From Sporotomaculum syntrophicum (GTDB taxonomy: Bacteria; Bacillota; Desulfotomaculia; Desulfotomaculales; Desulfallaceae), in NCBI RefSeq assembly GCF_009932395.1, contig NZ_LSRS01000001.1, forward strand, positions 420,741 through 484,740: DNA of 64,000 bases, given 5' to 3'. The number at the start of each line of letters is the position of its first letter. Within the stretch, counting starts at the first letter, position 1. A program made the translations under genes and the position numbers. Positions 17,425 to 26,197 of the stretch are shown piece by piece. The notes under the pieces are model-generated. The model was not told the DNA's origin, ran no database searches, and saw nothing but the letters and a program-made list of their open reading frames with translations.

Positions 17425-18540
17425 TTACTGTACCAGATCCTTATCCCGGCCGCCATAAGTGCGGACCCGGTTGAGCATGCCGCCATCCCGGTCGTTCAGA
17501 TAATAAATCCAGCCTCCTAAGACGTTAACACACAGCGACGCCTCACGATTGAGCAGGGCGCGCTGGCTGCCGTCGGTGCGAATTTTATACAGCTTGTTGC
17601 CGTCACTGGAGTTGGTATAATAAATCCAGTCCCCGGACACATTGAGACCGGCTGTCCGATCAATATTCAGGCGGGTACGCTCACTGCCGTCAGGGCGGAT
17701 TTTATAGATGCTATTGCCATCACTGGCGTTGGCATAATAAATCCAGTCCCCGGACACGTTGATAAAGGTTGAGTGATCTTTATTGATCCGGGTGCGCTCG
17801 CTGCCGTCAGGGCGGATTTTATACAGCCTCCCGCTGTCACTGGCGTTGCTGTAATAAACCCAGTCCCCAGCCACGTTGATGAATGTTGTTTGCTCTTCAT
17901 TGAGCCGGGTGCGCCCGCTGCCGTCGGTGCAGATTTTATAGAGCCTGCTGCCATCACTGGCGTTGCTGTAATAAATCCACTCCCCGGCAACATTGATGAA
18001 GCTTATATCATCATTGTTGAGCTGGCTGCGCTGGTTGCCGTCGGTGCGAATTTTATACAGTTTGTTGCCATCGCTGGCGTTCACATAATACAGCCAGTCA
18101 CCCGCCACATTGATAAAGGTTGATTTATCGTCGTTGATTCGAGTGCGCCCGCTGCCGTCAGCGTTAATTTTATAAAGCCGCAAGCCGGCGCTGGGATTCA
18201 TATAAAAAACTCGGTCCTCCTGCTGAGCCACCAGGCCCCCATTGACAATATTATTGCCCTGGTGGATAGTCACGGCAGCCTCTTTGACCAAGTCCTCAAC
18301 CGGCAGATGGACAAGGTTACCACCTTTCAGTCCACTGCCCACCTTCCAGGCGGTCAACCCGGCGCCAATCAATAACACCAAGACCACCAGGGTCATCCAG
18401 GTCCTGGACTTAGGCGCCGGTGCCTGAGCAGGAGAACCTGCACCGCCGTTCCTTGCTCCACCGCCATCAAGCTGCGCACCGCAATGCTTACAGAAACGGC
18501 TATTGTCATCTATCTCTTGGCCGCAATTTTTACAAAACAT
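17425..18540 (-). CDS. Zinc-ribbon membrane protein with tandem 39-residue DUF5050-like repeats
   Basis: A 371-residue protein. N-terminus: zinc ribbon with two CxxC pairs (FCKNCGQEI and FCKHCGAQL). Then a TM helix (WMTLVVLVLLIGAGLTAWKV, about 48-67), so the repeat region lies outside the membrane or in the cell depending on topology. From about residue 105 to the end, six or seven repeats of about 39 residues (117 bases) with core INVAGDWIYYxNASDGxxLYKIR and DGSxRTRLN. This matches DUF5050, a beta-propeller-like fold related to TolB/PQQ repeats. Repeats are so alike at DNA level that internal duplication looks recent. Function unknown; probably surface or envelope associated. Confidence 0.75.
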   Translation of the reverse strand: MFCKNCGQEIDDNSRFCKHCGAQLDGGGARNGGAGSPAQAPAPKSRTWMTLVVLVLLIGAGLTAWKVGSGLKGGNLVHLPVEDLVKEAAVTIHQGNNIVNGGLVAQQEDRVFYMNPSAGLRLYKINADGSGRTRINDDKSTFINVAGDWLYYVNASDGNKLYKIRTDGNQRSQLNNDDISFINVAGEWIYYSNASDGSRLYKICTDGSGRTRLNEEQTTFINVAGDWVYYSNASDSGRLYKIRPDGSERTRINKDHSTFINVSGDWIYYANASDGNSIYKIRPDGSERTRLNIDRTAGLNVSGDWIYYTNSSDGNKLYKIRTDGSQRALLNREASLCVNVLGGWIYYLNDRDGGMLNRVRTYGGRDKDLVQ

Positions 18541-18880
18541 ATCCTAATCACCGCTTTCTCTGCTCATGATACCATAAGATGGTAGCATATTCATACATTT
18601 AATTCAAGCCGGTTCATTTTCATCATCACCCGAGCCGCCAAAACCGAACAATGCTAAAATAACGGTAATCCTGCCGCGATTTAGGGGTCATTGGAATTAA
18701 ATTCATAAATAAATCTCAGCTGCGATTCCCAACAAGCTTACCATAGATTTCAGTTGCTACCTATGGTTGAATCATAATGGGTGTATTGCCCGCATATAAA
18801 GTTTTTATATTTAGAAAATAAGGTTTTATCTTTTTTTGTAGTATGCTAAGTATGTAACTATTTTGGGGAGGGGCATTTAT
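18541..18880. other. Non-coding region between the DUF5050-type gene and the ABM gene
   Basis: About 340 bases between divergent genes with no supportable ORF. AT-rich, with candidate promoter sequence TATGCT at 18842-18847 for the plus-strand gene and GGGGAGGGG at 18865-18873 as its ribosome site. No structured RNA recognised. Confidence 0.4.
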
Positions 18881-19195
18881 ATGATTACAGCTATTGCCAA
18901 AGTAATCGCTAAACCGGGCATGGAACGGTTGATGAATGAAGTTCTTATATCCCTGGCTAAAGAGACCCAGGAAAATGAACAAGGTTGTATAAAGTACACG
19001 CCATATGTTTCCTCAGAAAATCCTTTGGAAGTAATGATTGTCGGACAATATATCAATGAGGAAGCTTTAGAAGCCCACAGACAGTCTCCTCATTTTCAGG
19101 TCGTTAAAGAGAAATTACCTGAGTTCGTACAAGAGAAGGATAATGATGTCCTGGATGGGGAGCTGCTCGTACACATCTATAAAGAACTTGCTTAA
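18881..19195 (+). CDS. Antibiotic biosynthesis monooxygenase (ABM)-domain protein, YgiN-like
   Basis: A 104-residue protein with a dimeric ferredoxin-like ABM fold. Visible features: N-terminal MITAIAKVIAKPGMERL strand-helix, NEQGCIKYTPY, the VGQYINEEALEAHRQSPHF block with conserved Trp/Tyr-His motif typical of YgiN/quinol monooxygenases. Members act on quinols or aromatic substrates, or only protect against reactive compounds. ATG at 18881 lies directly after GGGGAGGGG. Stand-alone gene followed by a terminator at 19297. Confidence 0.8.
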   Translation: MITAIAKVIAKPGMERLMNEVLISLAKETQENEQGCIKYTPYVSSENPLEVMIVGQYINEEALEAHRQSPHFQVVKEKLPEFVQEKDNDVLDGELLVHIYKELA

Positions 19196-19296
19196 ACAGC
19201 AGTCTTGAATTAGATGCAGATAGACAAAGCGAGGACCGCCTAGGGCACCACACGCTTTAGGGCTTTACTACTTGATGGAAAACTTTGCCCGGTATA

Positions 19297-19358
19297 AAAA
19301 TCCGCTAGGCAGAACACTGGCTTAATTAACCAGTTCCTGTCTACCGGATTTTCTTTTT
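19297..19358 (+). terminator. Long hairpin terminator after the ABM gene
   Basis: Outer stem AAAATCCG (19297-19304) / CGGATTTT (19345-19352) with an inner stem ACTGG/CCAGT, followed by CTTTTTAC. About 100 bases after the ABM stop; the gap 19196-19296 holds nothing recognisable. The downstream part 19359-19685 is non-coding leader or promoter DNA for the SLH gene, with AGGGAGG at 19672-19678. Confidence 0.6.
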
Positions 19359-19685
19359 ACACCTGGCTGTACCTGGAATAGCCCGTAATCTGGCCAAAGC
19401 GCCATGACCGACCTAAGATTGTCCTTGCTTATATTCCCAGGGGGAGATGTTTGCTCCGCCTTTTGCATTTGTTATCCATAGTATTCAACGCAGCGAAAGC
19501 CTGATAATTATTACTCTTTTAATTAGCAATTGTGGTAAAATAATCATATAGAAGTCTACCAAACTCCTGCATAGCATAAGGGCAAAAAAAACCGGCTAAG
19601 CTTTATCCATGAGCCGCTTATACTGCCTGGGGGCTTGGTATTGTTCCGGATTTGCATCAATAAAGCCAAAAGGGAGGTTTGACAC

Positions 19686-21065
19686 TTGAAAAGGATCACG
19701 CTATTCCTGATCACAGGACTGCTGCTTATAACATCATCGATAAGTGCTGCCTGGGCCGTGCCGGACAATGCAGCAAAGGCAGGGAGCCAGGACAAGACCA
19801 TTGCAGACAGCGAAATTCAGATGATGGGTAACAAGTTTAAGGATGCTGCAAATCTTTGGTGCAGTGCTTCCATTCAGCAGATGGCAGATGTAGGGCTGAT
19901 CAGCGGCTACACTGACGGCAGTTTCAGACCGCACAAAAACGCAAGCCAAGCAGAGATGATTACTCTGCTGATGAGATTGGTGGAACTCAATGGCACTGCC
20001 GGCGAGGCTACGGACAGTATCCAGCTGCAGGCAGTGCCTGGCTGGGCTAAAACTGCGGTGCAGCAAGCTGTCGCTTTAAAAATAATCAGCCTGGACCAGT
20101 TCCAGCCTGACCAGCCGGCCACCCGGTTGCAAACCTGTTTGGCGTTGGCCAAAGCGCTGGAGGCCAAGGGTTTGTTGGAGCCGGTTAAATACGCCAGTCC
20201 AACCTTTGCGGATAGTTCAATGATCGACGAGGATGATTTAAAATACATTATAGCTATGTACCAGGCAGGCTATATTAATGGTACACCTGGCAATAAATTC
20301 CTACCCCAGAATGGCATCACCAGGGGCGAAATGGCTGCCATTATGGCCAGAATTCAGGTCGATTTAGAACAGGAAGATGATGGCGAAACTGCTCAAGCCG
20401 CCCAGTCCGAACTAGAAAGCTACCTGTTGAGCCATCATGCCGCCATTAAATATATACCGGTGGAAAAACTCACGCTGGACGGCGGTGCTGACCGGGCCGA
20501 GGTGAAGGTCTATGTGAACCTGGTCACTTATGCGGATGAGTGGGATGATTTAGAGAAAAATTATATCAAAAATTGGTTGAATTACCTGATCCGCGATATC
20601 CACAACAAGTTAGCCAAGCAGACTGTCGTTAAGTGCGAAATTATCAATACCCACAACAATGACACGGTGATTAGATATGTTAAAAAAGGAGCCGGCGACC
20701 TGGCGGGAAATTATAACGACCTTTCGGTGAATGATGTGTTTGAAGTTGAGGCTAAAGTAGACGGCGATAGATTTGATATCGGCGGTATCACTTTCGCGGT
20801 TGTTTTTATTAACTACGCCGAGAATGATGAAATTACCGTTGATTTAGCGGCCTTAAAATATTTTATCACCAGCCCCTGGGATGTAATGAAAAGCGATGAC
20901 ATTAAAGATAATGTGGTCGGCATCTGTGAAAAGATCGCCGCAGAATTTTATCGCCTGGCTGATGTTGAGCCCACAACCGTTACCATTAGTTTTTATGATC
21001 ATAAATCACAGCTGATTAAAAGCTATAAATATGACATCGGCAAAGAATTGCTGGTTAGATTATAA
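19686..21065 (+). CDS. Secreted S-layer-homology (SLH) domain protein
   Basis: A 459-residue exported protein. TTG start seven bases after AGGGAGG; signal peptide MKRITLFLITGLLLITSSIS ending near AWA. Three SLH repeats: about 50-110 (ISGYTDGSFRPHKNASQAEM), about 115-165 (more divergent) and 175-235 (INGTPGNKFLPQNGITRGEM). SLH domains bind pyruvylated secondary cell-wall polymers. The C-terminal half (about 240-459) is acidic, has no recognised family, and may be the functional module. Single gene ended by a strong terminator at 21088. Confidence 0.85.
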   Translation: MKRITLFLITGLLLITSSISAAWAVPDNAAKAGSQDKTIADSEIQMMGNKFKDAANLWCSASIQQMADVGLISGYTDGSFRPHKNASQAEMITLLMRLVELNGTAGEATDSIQLQAVPGWAKTAVQQAVALKIISLDQFQPDQPATRLQTCLALAKALEAKGLLEPVKYASPTFADSSMIDEDDLKYIIAMYQAGYINGTPGNKFLPQNGITRGEMAAIMARIQVDLEQEDDGETAQAAQSELESYLLSHHAAIKYIPVEKLTLDGGADRAEVKVYVNLVTYADEWDDLEKNYIKNWLNYLIRDIHNKLAKQTVVKCEIINTHNNDTVIRYVKKGAGDLAGNYNDLSVNDVFEVEAKVDGDRFDIGGITFAVVFINYAENDEITVDLAALKYFITSPWDVMKSDDIKDNVVGICEKIAAEFYRLADVEPTTVTISFYDHKSQLIKSYKYDIGKELLVRL

Positions 21066-21087
21066 GGGATTGAATGGAAGCAGCAAT

Positions 21088-21120
21088 GGGGATAGCCTGA
21101 AGAATGGCTATCCCCTTATT
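21088..21120 (+). terminator. Rho-independent terminator of the SLH gene
   Basis: Perfect 10-base stem GGGGATAGCC / GGCTATCCCC with an 8-base loop, followed by TTATTATT. It lies 23 bases after the stop codon at 21065. Confidence 0.9.
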
Positions 21121-21167
21121 ATTGTGAGATAAGCTTCCAATATTACTTACAGAATGTCCGGTCCAAG

Positions 21168-21190
21168 AAAAAGACGCCTTGCAGCGTCTC
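21168..21190 (-). terminator. Terminator after ftsY
   Basis: Minus-strand stem AGACGC / GCGTCT with a TGCAAG loop, followed by TTTTTC. It sits about 30 bases beyond the ftsY stop and closes the fab-rnc-ftsY side of the region; no ffh or ylxM follows. Confidence 0.75.
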
Positions 21191-21218
21191 GTGTCCTTAG
21201 TCGATGATTTAATACAAC

Positions 21219-22154
21219 CTACTGCTCCGCTGGTTTATTATCTCTGGCAAAGAGGGCATCCACAAATTCCCGGGCGTCAAAGGGACGCAAATCGTCAATG
21301 CCTTCCCCAACACCGATCATCTTAATAGGAATATCTAAACCCTGTTTTATAGCAATCACAACTCCGCCCTTGGCAGTACCGTCCAATTTAGTCAGAGCGA
21401 TCCCTGTTACTCCCACGGCCTCCTTAAAAAGGCGGGCCTGACTAATGGCGTTCTGTCCTGTGGTAGCGTCCAGCACTAGCAAAACTTCGTGGGGGGCGTC
21501 CGGCATTTCCCGGCCTATCACCCTGTGTACTTTTTTTAATTCTTCCATCAAATTGCTTTTAGTGTGTAACCGGCCAGCGGTGTCCACTATCAGCACGTCA
21601 ATTTTCCTGGCCTGGGCGGCGTGCATCGAATCAAATGCCACTGCGGCGGGATCAGAGCCCTCGGAATGCTTAATTACCGCCACTCCCACCCGGTTACCCC
21701 ATATTTCCAGCTGGTCAATAGCAGCCGCCCGGAAGGTATCTGCAGCGCTGAGGAGTACACTTTTGCCGTTGGCCTTAAAATAATGGGCCAGCTTACCAAT
21801 GGTAGTCGTCTTGCCCACGCCATTGACCCCCACCACCATAATGACGGCCGGCTGGGCGCTGTTAATATTAATATCGGTGGATGCAACGCCCAAAATATCC
21901 TGGATCAACTCCTTGAGCACGGTATACAGGTCTTCCGGGTTGCTGATCCGCCGTGATTTAACCTCAGCCCGTAAATTTTCAACTAGTTCCAGCGAAGCAT
22001 CAATGCCGACATCCGCCTGGATCAGGGCTTCTTCCAGCTCCTCATATAGTTCTTCATCAATTACCTTGCGGCCGGTGACAATAGAATCAATTTTTTCAAC
22101 AAAGTTTTTTCTGGTCTTGCTCAGGCTTTCCTTTAATCTACCGAAAAATCCCAT
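21219..22154 (-). CDS. ftsY: FtsY, signal recognition particle receptor GTPase
   Basis: A 311-residue SRP GTPase. N-domain helices (1-90) then the G-domain: G1 GVNGVGKTTTIGKL, G2/I-box DTFRAAA, G3 DTAGRLHTKSNLM, G4 TKLDGTAKGG and the closing GVGEGIDDLRPFD. The acidic A-domain is almost absent, as usual in Firmicutes. It receives SRP-ribosome complexes at the membrane. It follows rnc directly (45-base gap); smc, which lies between rnc and ftsY in many Firmicutes, is not present here. Confidence 0.96.
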   Translation of the reverse strand: MGFFGRLKESLSKTRKNFVEKIDSIVTGRKVIDEELYEELEEALIQADVGIDASLELVENLRAEVKSRRISNPEDLYTVLKELIQDILGVASTDININSAQPAVIMVVGVNGVGKTTTIGKLAHYFKANGKSVLLSAADTFRAAAIDQLEIWGNRVGVAVIKHSEGSDPAAVAFDSMHAAQARKIDVLIVDTAGRLHTKSNLMEELKKVHRVIGREMPDAPHEVLLVLDATTGQNAISQARLFKEAVGVTGIALTKLDGTAKGGVVIAIKQGLDIPIKMIGVGEGIDDLRPFDAREFVDALFARDNKPAEQ

Positions 22155-22199
22155 TGATAAACCTCCCGGTTAATCCTGTGCCATCACGCTACTGCACGG

Positions 22200-22910
22200 T
22201 TAAAGAATCTTGGGCGCGTAATTGATCAGAGCCATCTTGGCCGCCTGCTGTTCCGCTTCTTTTTTCGTCCGGCCGCGGCCCCAACCCATTCTTTTACCTT
22301 GGTAGTCTACCGCTGCAGTAAAGATTTTATCATGGTCGGGGCCTTCTTCGTCAATAATCGAGTACTGGATAGGATCGGCGCTTTTCCGCTGAAGCATTTC
22401 CTGCAGGTCGGTTTTATAATCACGCACAGTATGACCTGATTTTACCTCTTCAATAATATCGGCAAGCTGCTGCAGCGCCACCCGGCGGGCCTCTTCAAAG
22501 CCCGCATCCAGGTAAACAGAACCCAGCAGGGCTTCAAAGGCGTCCGCCAGTAAAGCAGGTCTTTCCCGTCCGCCGGAGCGCTCTTCGCCCCGTCCCATAA
22601 AAATATAACGCCCCAATTCCAGGCGACGGGCTACCGTGGCCAGAGATGGTTCACATACCGTCAGGGCACGCATTTTAGTTAGCTCGCCTTCTGACTTGTG
22701 GGGTAACTGGTTGTAATAATAATCGCTTATAACCAATTCCAGAACGGCGTCACCTAAAAACTCGAGCCGTTCATTATTTTGCTCTTCCCGGCCTCTGTTC
22801 TCATAAGTAAAAGAGCTGTGCACCAACGCCAGGCGCAAAAGTTCCGGATTGCGCCAGGCGTAGTGCAATTTGGTTTGCAAATCTTTAACTATATCAGTAA
22901 AACGCTCCAT
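22200..22910 (-). CDS. rnc: Ribonuclease III
   Basis: A 236-residue endoribonuclease that cuts double-stranded RNA (rRNA precursors, some mRNAs). RNase III domain with signature NERLEFLGDAVLEL (catalytic Glu/Asp), second acidic site in LLADAFEALLGSVYLD, then a C-terminal double-stranded RNA-binding domain (DYKTDLQEMLQ... KKEAEQQAAKMAL). ATG at 22910 follows AAAGGGAT; the upstream codon at 22934 lies inside fabF. Starts two bases from the fabF stop, so it is the distal part of the fab operon. Confidence 0.96.
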   Translation of the reverse strand: MERFTDIVKDLQTKLHYAWRNPELLRLALVHSSFTYENRGREEQNNERLEFLGDAVLELVISDYYYNQLPHKSEGELTKMRALTVCEPSLATVARRLELGRYIFMGRGEERSGGRERPALLADAFEALLGSVYLDAGFEEARRVALQQLADIIEEVKSGHTVRDYKTDLQEMLQRKSADPIQYSIIDEEGPDHDKIFTAAVDYQGKRMGWGRGRTKKEAEQQAAKMALINYAPKIL

Positions 22911-22911
22911 C

Positions 22912-24168
22912 TTAGCTATCCCTTTCCGCAACATACCTTTCTATCACCAGAGTCGCGTTATGACCGCCAAAGCCAAAGGAGTTGGTCAAGGTCACAGCTA
23001 GATCAGTCTTGCGGGCTGTGTTGGGCACATAGTCCAGATCACATTCAGGATCCGGCTCGTTTAGGTTAATGGTTGGAGGAATTAAGCTATTTTTAATGGC
23101 CAGCACACATACCGCAGTTTCCAGGCCGCCGGCCGCGCCCAGCAGGTGTCCGGTCATGGACTTGGTGGAGCTGACAGCCAGTTTGCGGGCATGTTCGCCA
23201 AATACTTCTTTGATGGCCATTGTCTCTAGCTTATCACCCAAATCTGTGGAAGTGCCGTGCGCGTTAATATAATCCACCTTTTCCGGGGCAAGCCCCGCAT
23301 CCGCCAAAGCCGCCCGCATGGACTGCGCAGCACCCTTGCCTTCGGGATCGGGTGCAGTGATATGATAAGCGTCGCAGGAGGCGCCGTAACCGGTAATTTC
23401 AGCCAGGATCTGAGCACCCCTGTTTAAGGCATGCTCCATTTCTTCCAGAATCAAGATAACAGAGCCCTCAGCGATAACAAAGCCGTCACGACCTTTGTCA
23501 AAGGGACGGCTAGCCCCCGCCGGGTCATCATTGCGGGTGGAAAGGGCCTTCATGGAGCAAAAGCCGGCCACGGCCAGCGGGGTTAGCGGTGCTTCAGTGC
23601 CCCCGCTAATCATTAAATCAGCCTGCCCGCGCTGGATGATTTTAAAGGCATCCCCCAGGGCATTGGCGCTGGAAGCACAGGCGCTGGTGGTAGTCACGTT
23701 GCAGCCGCGCAAACCGAAATTTATGCCCACCTGGCCGGAAGCCATATTGGCAATCATCATTGGGATAAATATCGGGCTCACCCGGCCAGGGCCGCGATCC
23801 ATAAGCACCTTGTGCTGTTCTTCCAAGGTTTCGATACCACCTACGCCGGAACCTAAAATTACGCCGGCCCGAACACGATCAATGGCAGCCAGATCCAGCC
23901 CGGCGTTTTCGATGGCCATACGGCTAGCCGCTACGGCATACTGGGTAAAGCGATCCATTCGGCGGGCCTCTTTGCGGTCAATATAATCAGCCGGCTTAAA
24001 ATCCTTCACTTCGGCCGCAATAGTACTACTATATCCTGTGGTATCAAACCGAGTAATCGGACCCACGCCGCTGATGCCGCTGGTTAAATTTTCCCAAAAA
24101 TTCTCCAGGTTGTTACCTACCGGAGTTACCACCCCGATACCGGTAATTACTACTCTTTTAAACAACAC
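22912..24168 (-). CDS. fabF: Beta-ketoacyl-ACP synthase II (FabF)
   Basis: A 418-residue condensing enzyme, GTG start after GGGAGG. Catalytic triad visible: Cys in [12 protein letters not shown], His in [11 protein letters not shown] and His in [12 protein letters not shown]. It elongates acyl-ACP with malonyl-ACP. It follows acpP with an 89-base gap and overlaps the coding neighbourhood of rnc. Chain-length control in cold by FabF is family knowledge. Confidence 0.96.
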   Translation of the reverse strand: MLFKRVVITGIGVVTPVGNNLENFWENLTSGISGVGPITRFDTTGYSSTIAAEVKDFKPADYIDRKEARRMDRFTQYAVAASRMAIENAGLDLAAIDRVRAGVILGSGVGGIETLEEQHKVLMDRGPGRVSPIFIPMMIANMASGQVGINFGLRGCNVTTTSACASSANALGDAFKIIQRGQADLMISGGTEAPLTPLAVAGFCSMKALSTRNDDPAGASRPFDKGRDGFVIAEGSVILILEEMEHALNRGAQILAEITGYGASCDAYHITAPDPEGKGAAQSMRAALADAGLAPEKVDYINAHGTSTDLGDKLETMAIKEVFGEHARKLAVSSTKSMTGHLLGAAGGLETAVCVLAIKNSLIPPTINLNEPDPECDLDYVPNTARKTDLAVTLTNSFGFGGHNATLVIERYVAERDS

Positions 24169-24257
24169 AAAACCTCCCGGGGTTATAAATTGAAATAAAT
24201 GGGTATATATATATGACTTGAAAAAAGCCCACCGGTGAACCGGCGGGGCTTTTCACT

Positions 24258-24491
24258 TTACTGATGATCCAACACGTATTGTACAGCTTCGCCCACCTTG
24301 TGTATCTTTTCTGCATCTTCATCCGGGATCTGCAGGTCGAATGTTTCCTCCAAAGCCATAACCAATTCCACTATATCCAGAGAATCCGCTCCCAGGTCAT
24401 CAACAAAGGATGCTTCTGGTTTTACATCCTCAGGTTCTACACCCAATTGTTCAACAATAATATCCTTAACCCGCTCAAAAACATCTGCCAT
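24258..24491 (-). CDS. acpP: Acyl carrier protein
   Basis: A 77-residue acidic four-helix protein. The phosphopantetheine attachment Ser is in [18 protein letters not shown]. It carries acyl chains between Fab enzymes and to PlsX. ATG at 24491 follows GGGAGGGGGTG at seven bases. Placed between fabG and fabF as in most Firmicutes. Confidence 0.97.
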   Translation of the reverse strand: MADVFERVKDIIVEQLGVEPEDVKPEASFVDDLGADSLDIVELVMALEETFDLQIPDEDAEKIHKVGEAVQYVLDHQ

Positions 24492-24513
24492 TATTTCACC
24501 CCCTCCCACTTAT

Positions 24514-25257
24514 TTACATGGACATACCGCCATCTACAACAATAACTTGTCCAGTTATATAACCAGCCCATTCACTGGCCAGAAAAGCTACTGCCGTTGC
24601 TACATCTTCCGTAGTGCCCAACCGGCCCAGCGGTACACCGCTCAACAGCTGGGTTTTATTCTCTTCCGAAAAATCCGCTGTCATATCCGTGGAAATATAG
24701 CCTGGTGCCACAGCATTGACTGTGATATTGCGGGTGCCAAATTCTTTGGCCAGAGCTTTAGTAAAACCAATAAGGCCTGCTTTAGCAGCCGCGTAATTGC
24801 TCTGGCCTGCGTTACCGGACAAGCCCACCACTGAGCTAATATTGATGATGCGGCCCCAGCGCGCTTTGAGCATAGGCCGCAGTGCCGCCTTGGTGCAATG
24901 GTAAGCTCCCTTTAAATTGATATCCAGTACCGCATCCCAGTCCTGCTCACGCATCCGGGGCAGGAGGTTATCACGGGTAATACCGGCATTATTAACCAGT
25001 ATATCGATACGCCCAAATTCCTGCAACGCCTGCTGCATCATGGTGTCCACCTGCTCCTGGTTGGCTACATCGGCCTGGTGTATCAGCGCTCTTACCCCCA
25101 GATCACGCACCAGCATGGACGTTTCCTTAGCCCCCTCGACATGGCCGGCATAATTCACTATTATGTGGGCGCCCAGCCCGGCTAAGGTCACGGCTACTGC
25201 CCGGCCAATGCCCCGAGAAGCTCCGGTAACCACGGCAACTTTACCGCCCAGATCCAT
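24514..25257 (-). CDS. fabG: 3-oxoacyl-ACP reductase (FabG)
   Basis: A 247-residue short-chain dehydrogenase: TGASRGIGRAV nucleotide-binding motif, NNAG (ILVNNAGITRDNL) and the catalytic Ser-Tyr-Lys in SSVVGLSGNAGQSNYAAAKA. Reduces beta-ketoacyl-ACP with NADPH. Five bases after fabD, 22 before acpP. Confidence 0.96.
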   Translation of the reverse strand: MDLGGKVAVVTGASRGIGRAVAVTLAGLGAHIIVNYAGHVEGAKETSMLVRDLGVRALIHQADVANQEQVDTMMQQALQEFGRIDILVNNAGITRDNLLPRMREQDWDAVLDINLKGAYHCTKAALRPMLKARWGRIINISSVVGLSGNAGQSNYAAAKAGLIGFTKALAKEFGTRNITVNAVAPGYISTDMTADFSEENKTQLLSGVPLGRLGTTEDVATAVAFLASEWAGYITGQVIVVDGGMSM

Positions 25258-25261
25258 CTGC

Positions 25262-26197
25262 TTATGCCTCCTTCAGGCGTGTAATCAGCGGTTCCGGATC
25301 CCCTTCACCGTTTATATTAATGATTCCGCTTGATTTGTCAATCTTTTTCAGCAGACCGGCCAATACATTGCCAGGCCCGATTTCTACAAACATTCGATAG
25401 CCGTCGGCGACGAACCGGCGTATGCTTTGTTCCCATAATACCGGGTTGGAAACCTGGCGGATCAGTCCGTCCCGTACCTGCTCCGCAGTGGTATAATAAT
25501 CCGCATTGATATTAGCCAACACCGGGATCTCCGGGTTTTTGATTTCTACCTTGGCCAGCTCAACCGCCAGCCTTTCACCAGCCGGGGTCATCAGACTGCT
25601 GTGGAAAGGAGCGCTCACCGGTAACATCATGCAGCGCTTCGCGCCCAAGCTTTTCAGGGTTTCCTGTGCTTTTTTCAGTGCACTAATTTCTCCAGCCACC
25701 ACCACTTGTCCCGGGGAGTTAAAATTGGCAGCCTCTACTATGCCGGCCTCGGCAGCCAATCGGCAGCCTTCCACCACTTTGTCAGCATCCAGTCCCAGCA
25801 CTGCCATCATCCCACCCTGGCCCAGGGGGACGGCTTCTTGCATAAATTTCCCGCGCAGCCGTACCAACCGCACCGCATCGCAAAACGTCAGGGTTCCAGC
25901 CGCCACCAGCGCGGTGTACTCGCCCAAGCTATGCCCTGCAGCTGCCGCCGGCCGGATACCGGCCTTATTGAGCACCTGTAGCATAGCGACACTGGCGGTT
26001 AAAATAGCGGGTTGTGTATTAGCTGTTTTTTGCAACTCCTCTGCCGGGCCCTGGAAAATCAGCTCTGTAAGGGAAAAACCCAACGCCTGATCGGCTGTAT
26101 CAAATATTTCACGGACAAAATCATATCTATCATACCAATCTTTACCCATACCCACAAATTGTGAGCCCTGGCCAGGGAACACATAAGCCAACATCAT
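25262..26197 (-). CDS. fabD: Malonyl-CoA:ACP transacylase (FabD)
   Basis: A 311-residue acyltransferase with the nucleophile elbow GHSLGEYTAL, PGQGSQ near the N-terminus, and the C-terminal VSAPFHSSLM His. It loads malonate onto ACP. Its start overlaps the end of fabK by one base. Alternative start one codon later (26194). Confidence 0.96.
   Translation of the reverse strand: MMLAYVFPGQGSQFVGMGKDWYDRYDFVREIFDTADQALGFSLTELIFQGPAEELQKTANTQPAILTASVAMLQVLNKAGIRPAAAAGHSLGEYTALVAAGTLTFCDAVRLVRLRGKFMQEAVPLGQGGMMAVLGLDADKVVEGCRLAAEAGIVEAANFNSPGQVVVAGEISALKKAQETLKSLGAKRCMMLPVSAPFHSSLMTPAGERLAVELAKVEIKNPEIPVLANINADYYTTAEQVRDGLIRQVSNPVLWEQSIRRFVADGYRMFVEIGPGNVLAGLLKKIDKSSGIININGEGDPEPLITRLKEA

Noticed and set aside
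17425..18540. CRISPR-like periodic repeats
   Set aside because: The 117-base periodicity is in frame with a protein of 39-residue repeats and has no unique spacers.
19555..19685. Leader before the SLH gene with GGGCAAA, reminiscent of a c-di-GMP-I riboswitch
   Set aside because: The conserved GACGCAAAGCC segment and the tetraloop receptor are missing; only the GGGCAAA part matches.
23495..23986. Long plus-strand ORF opposite fabF
   Set aside because: Shadow of fabF; low-complexity, no start site.
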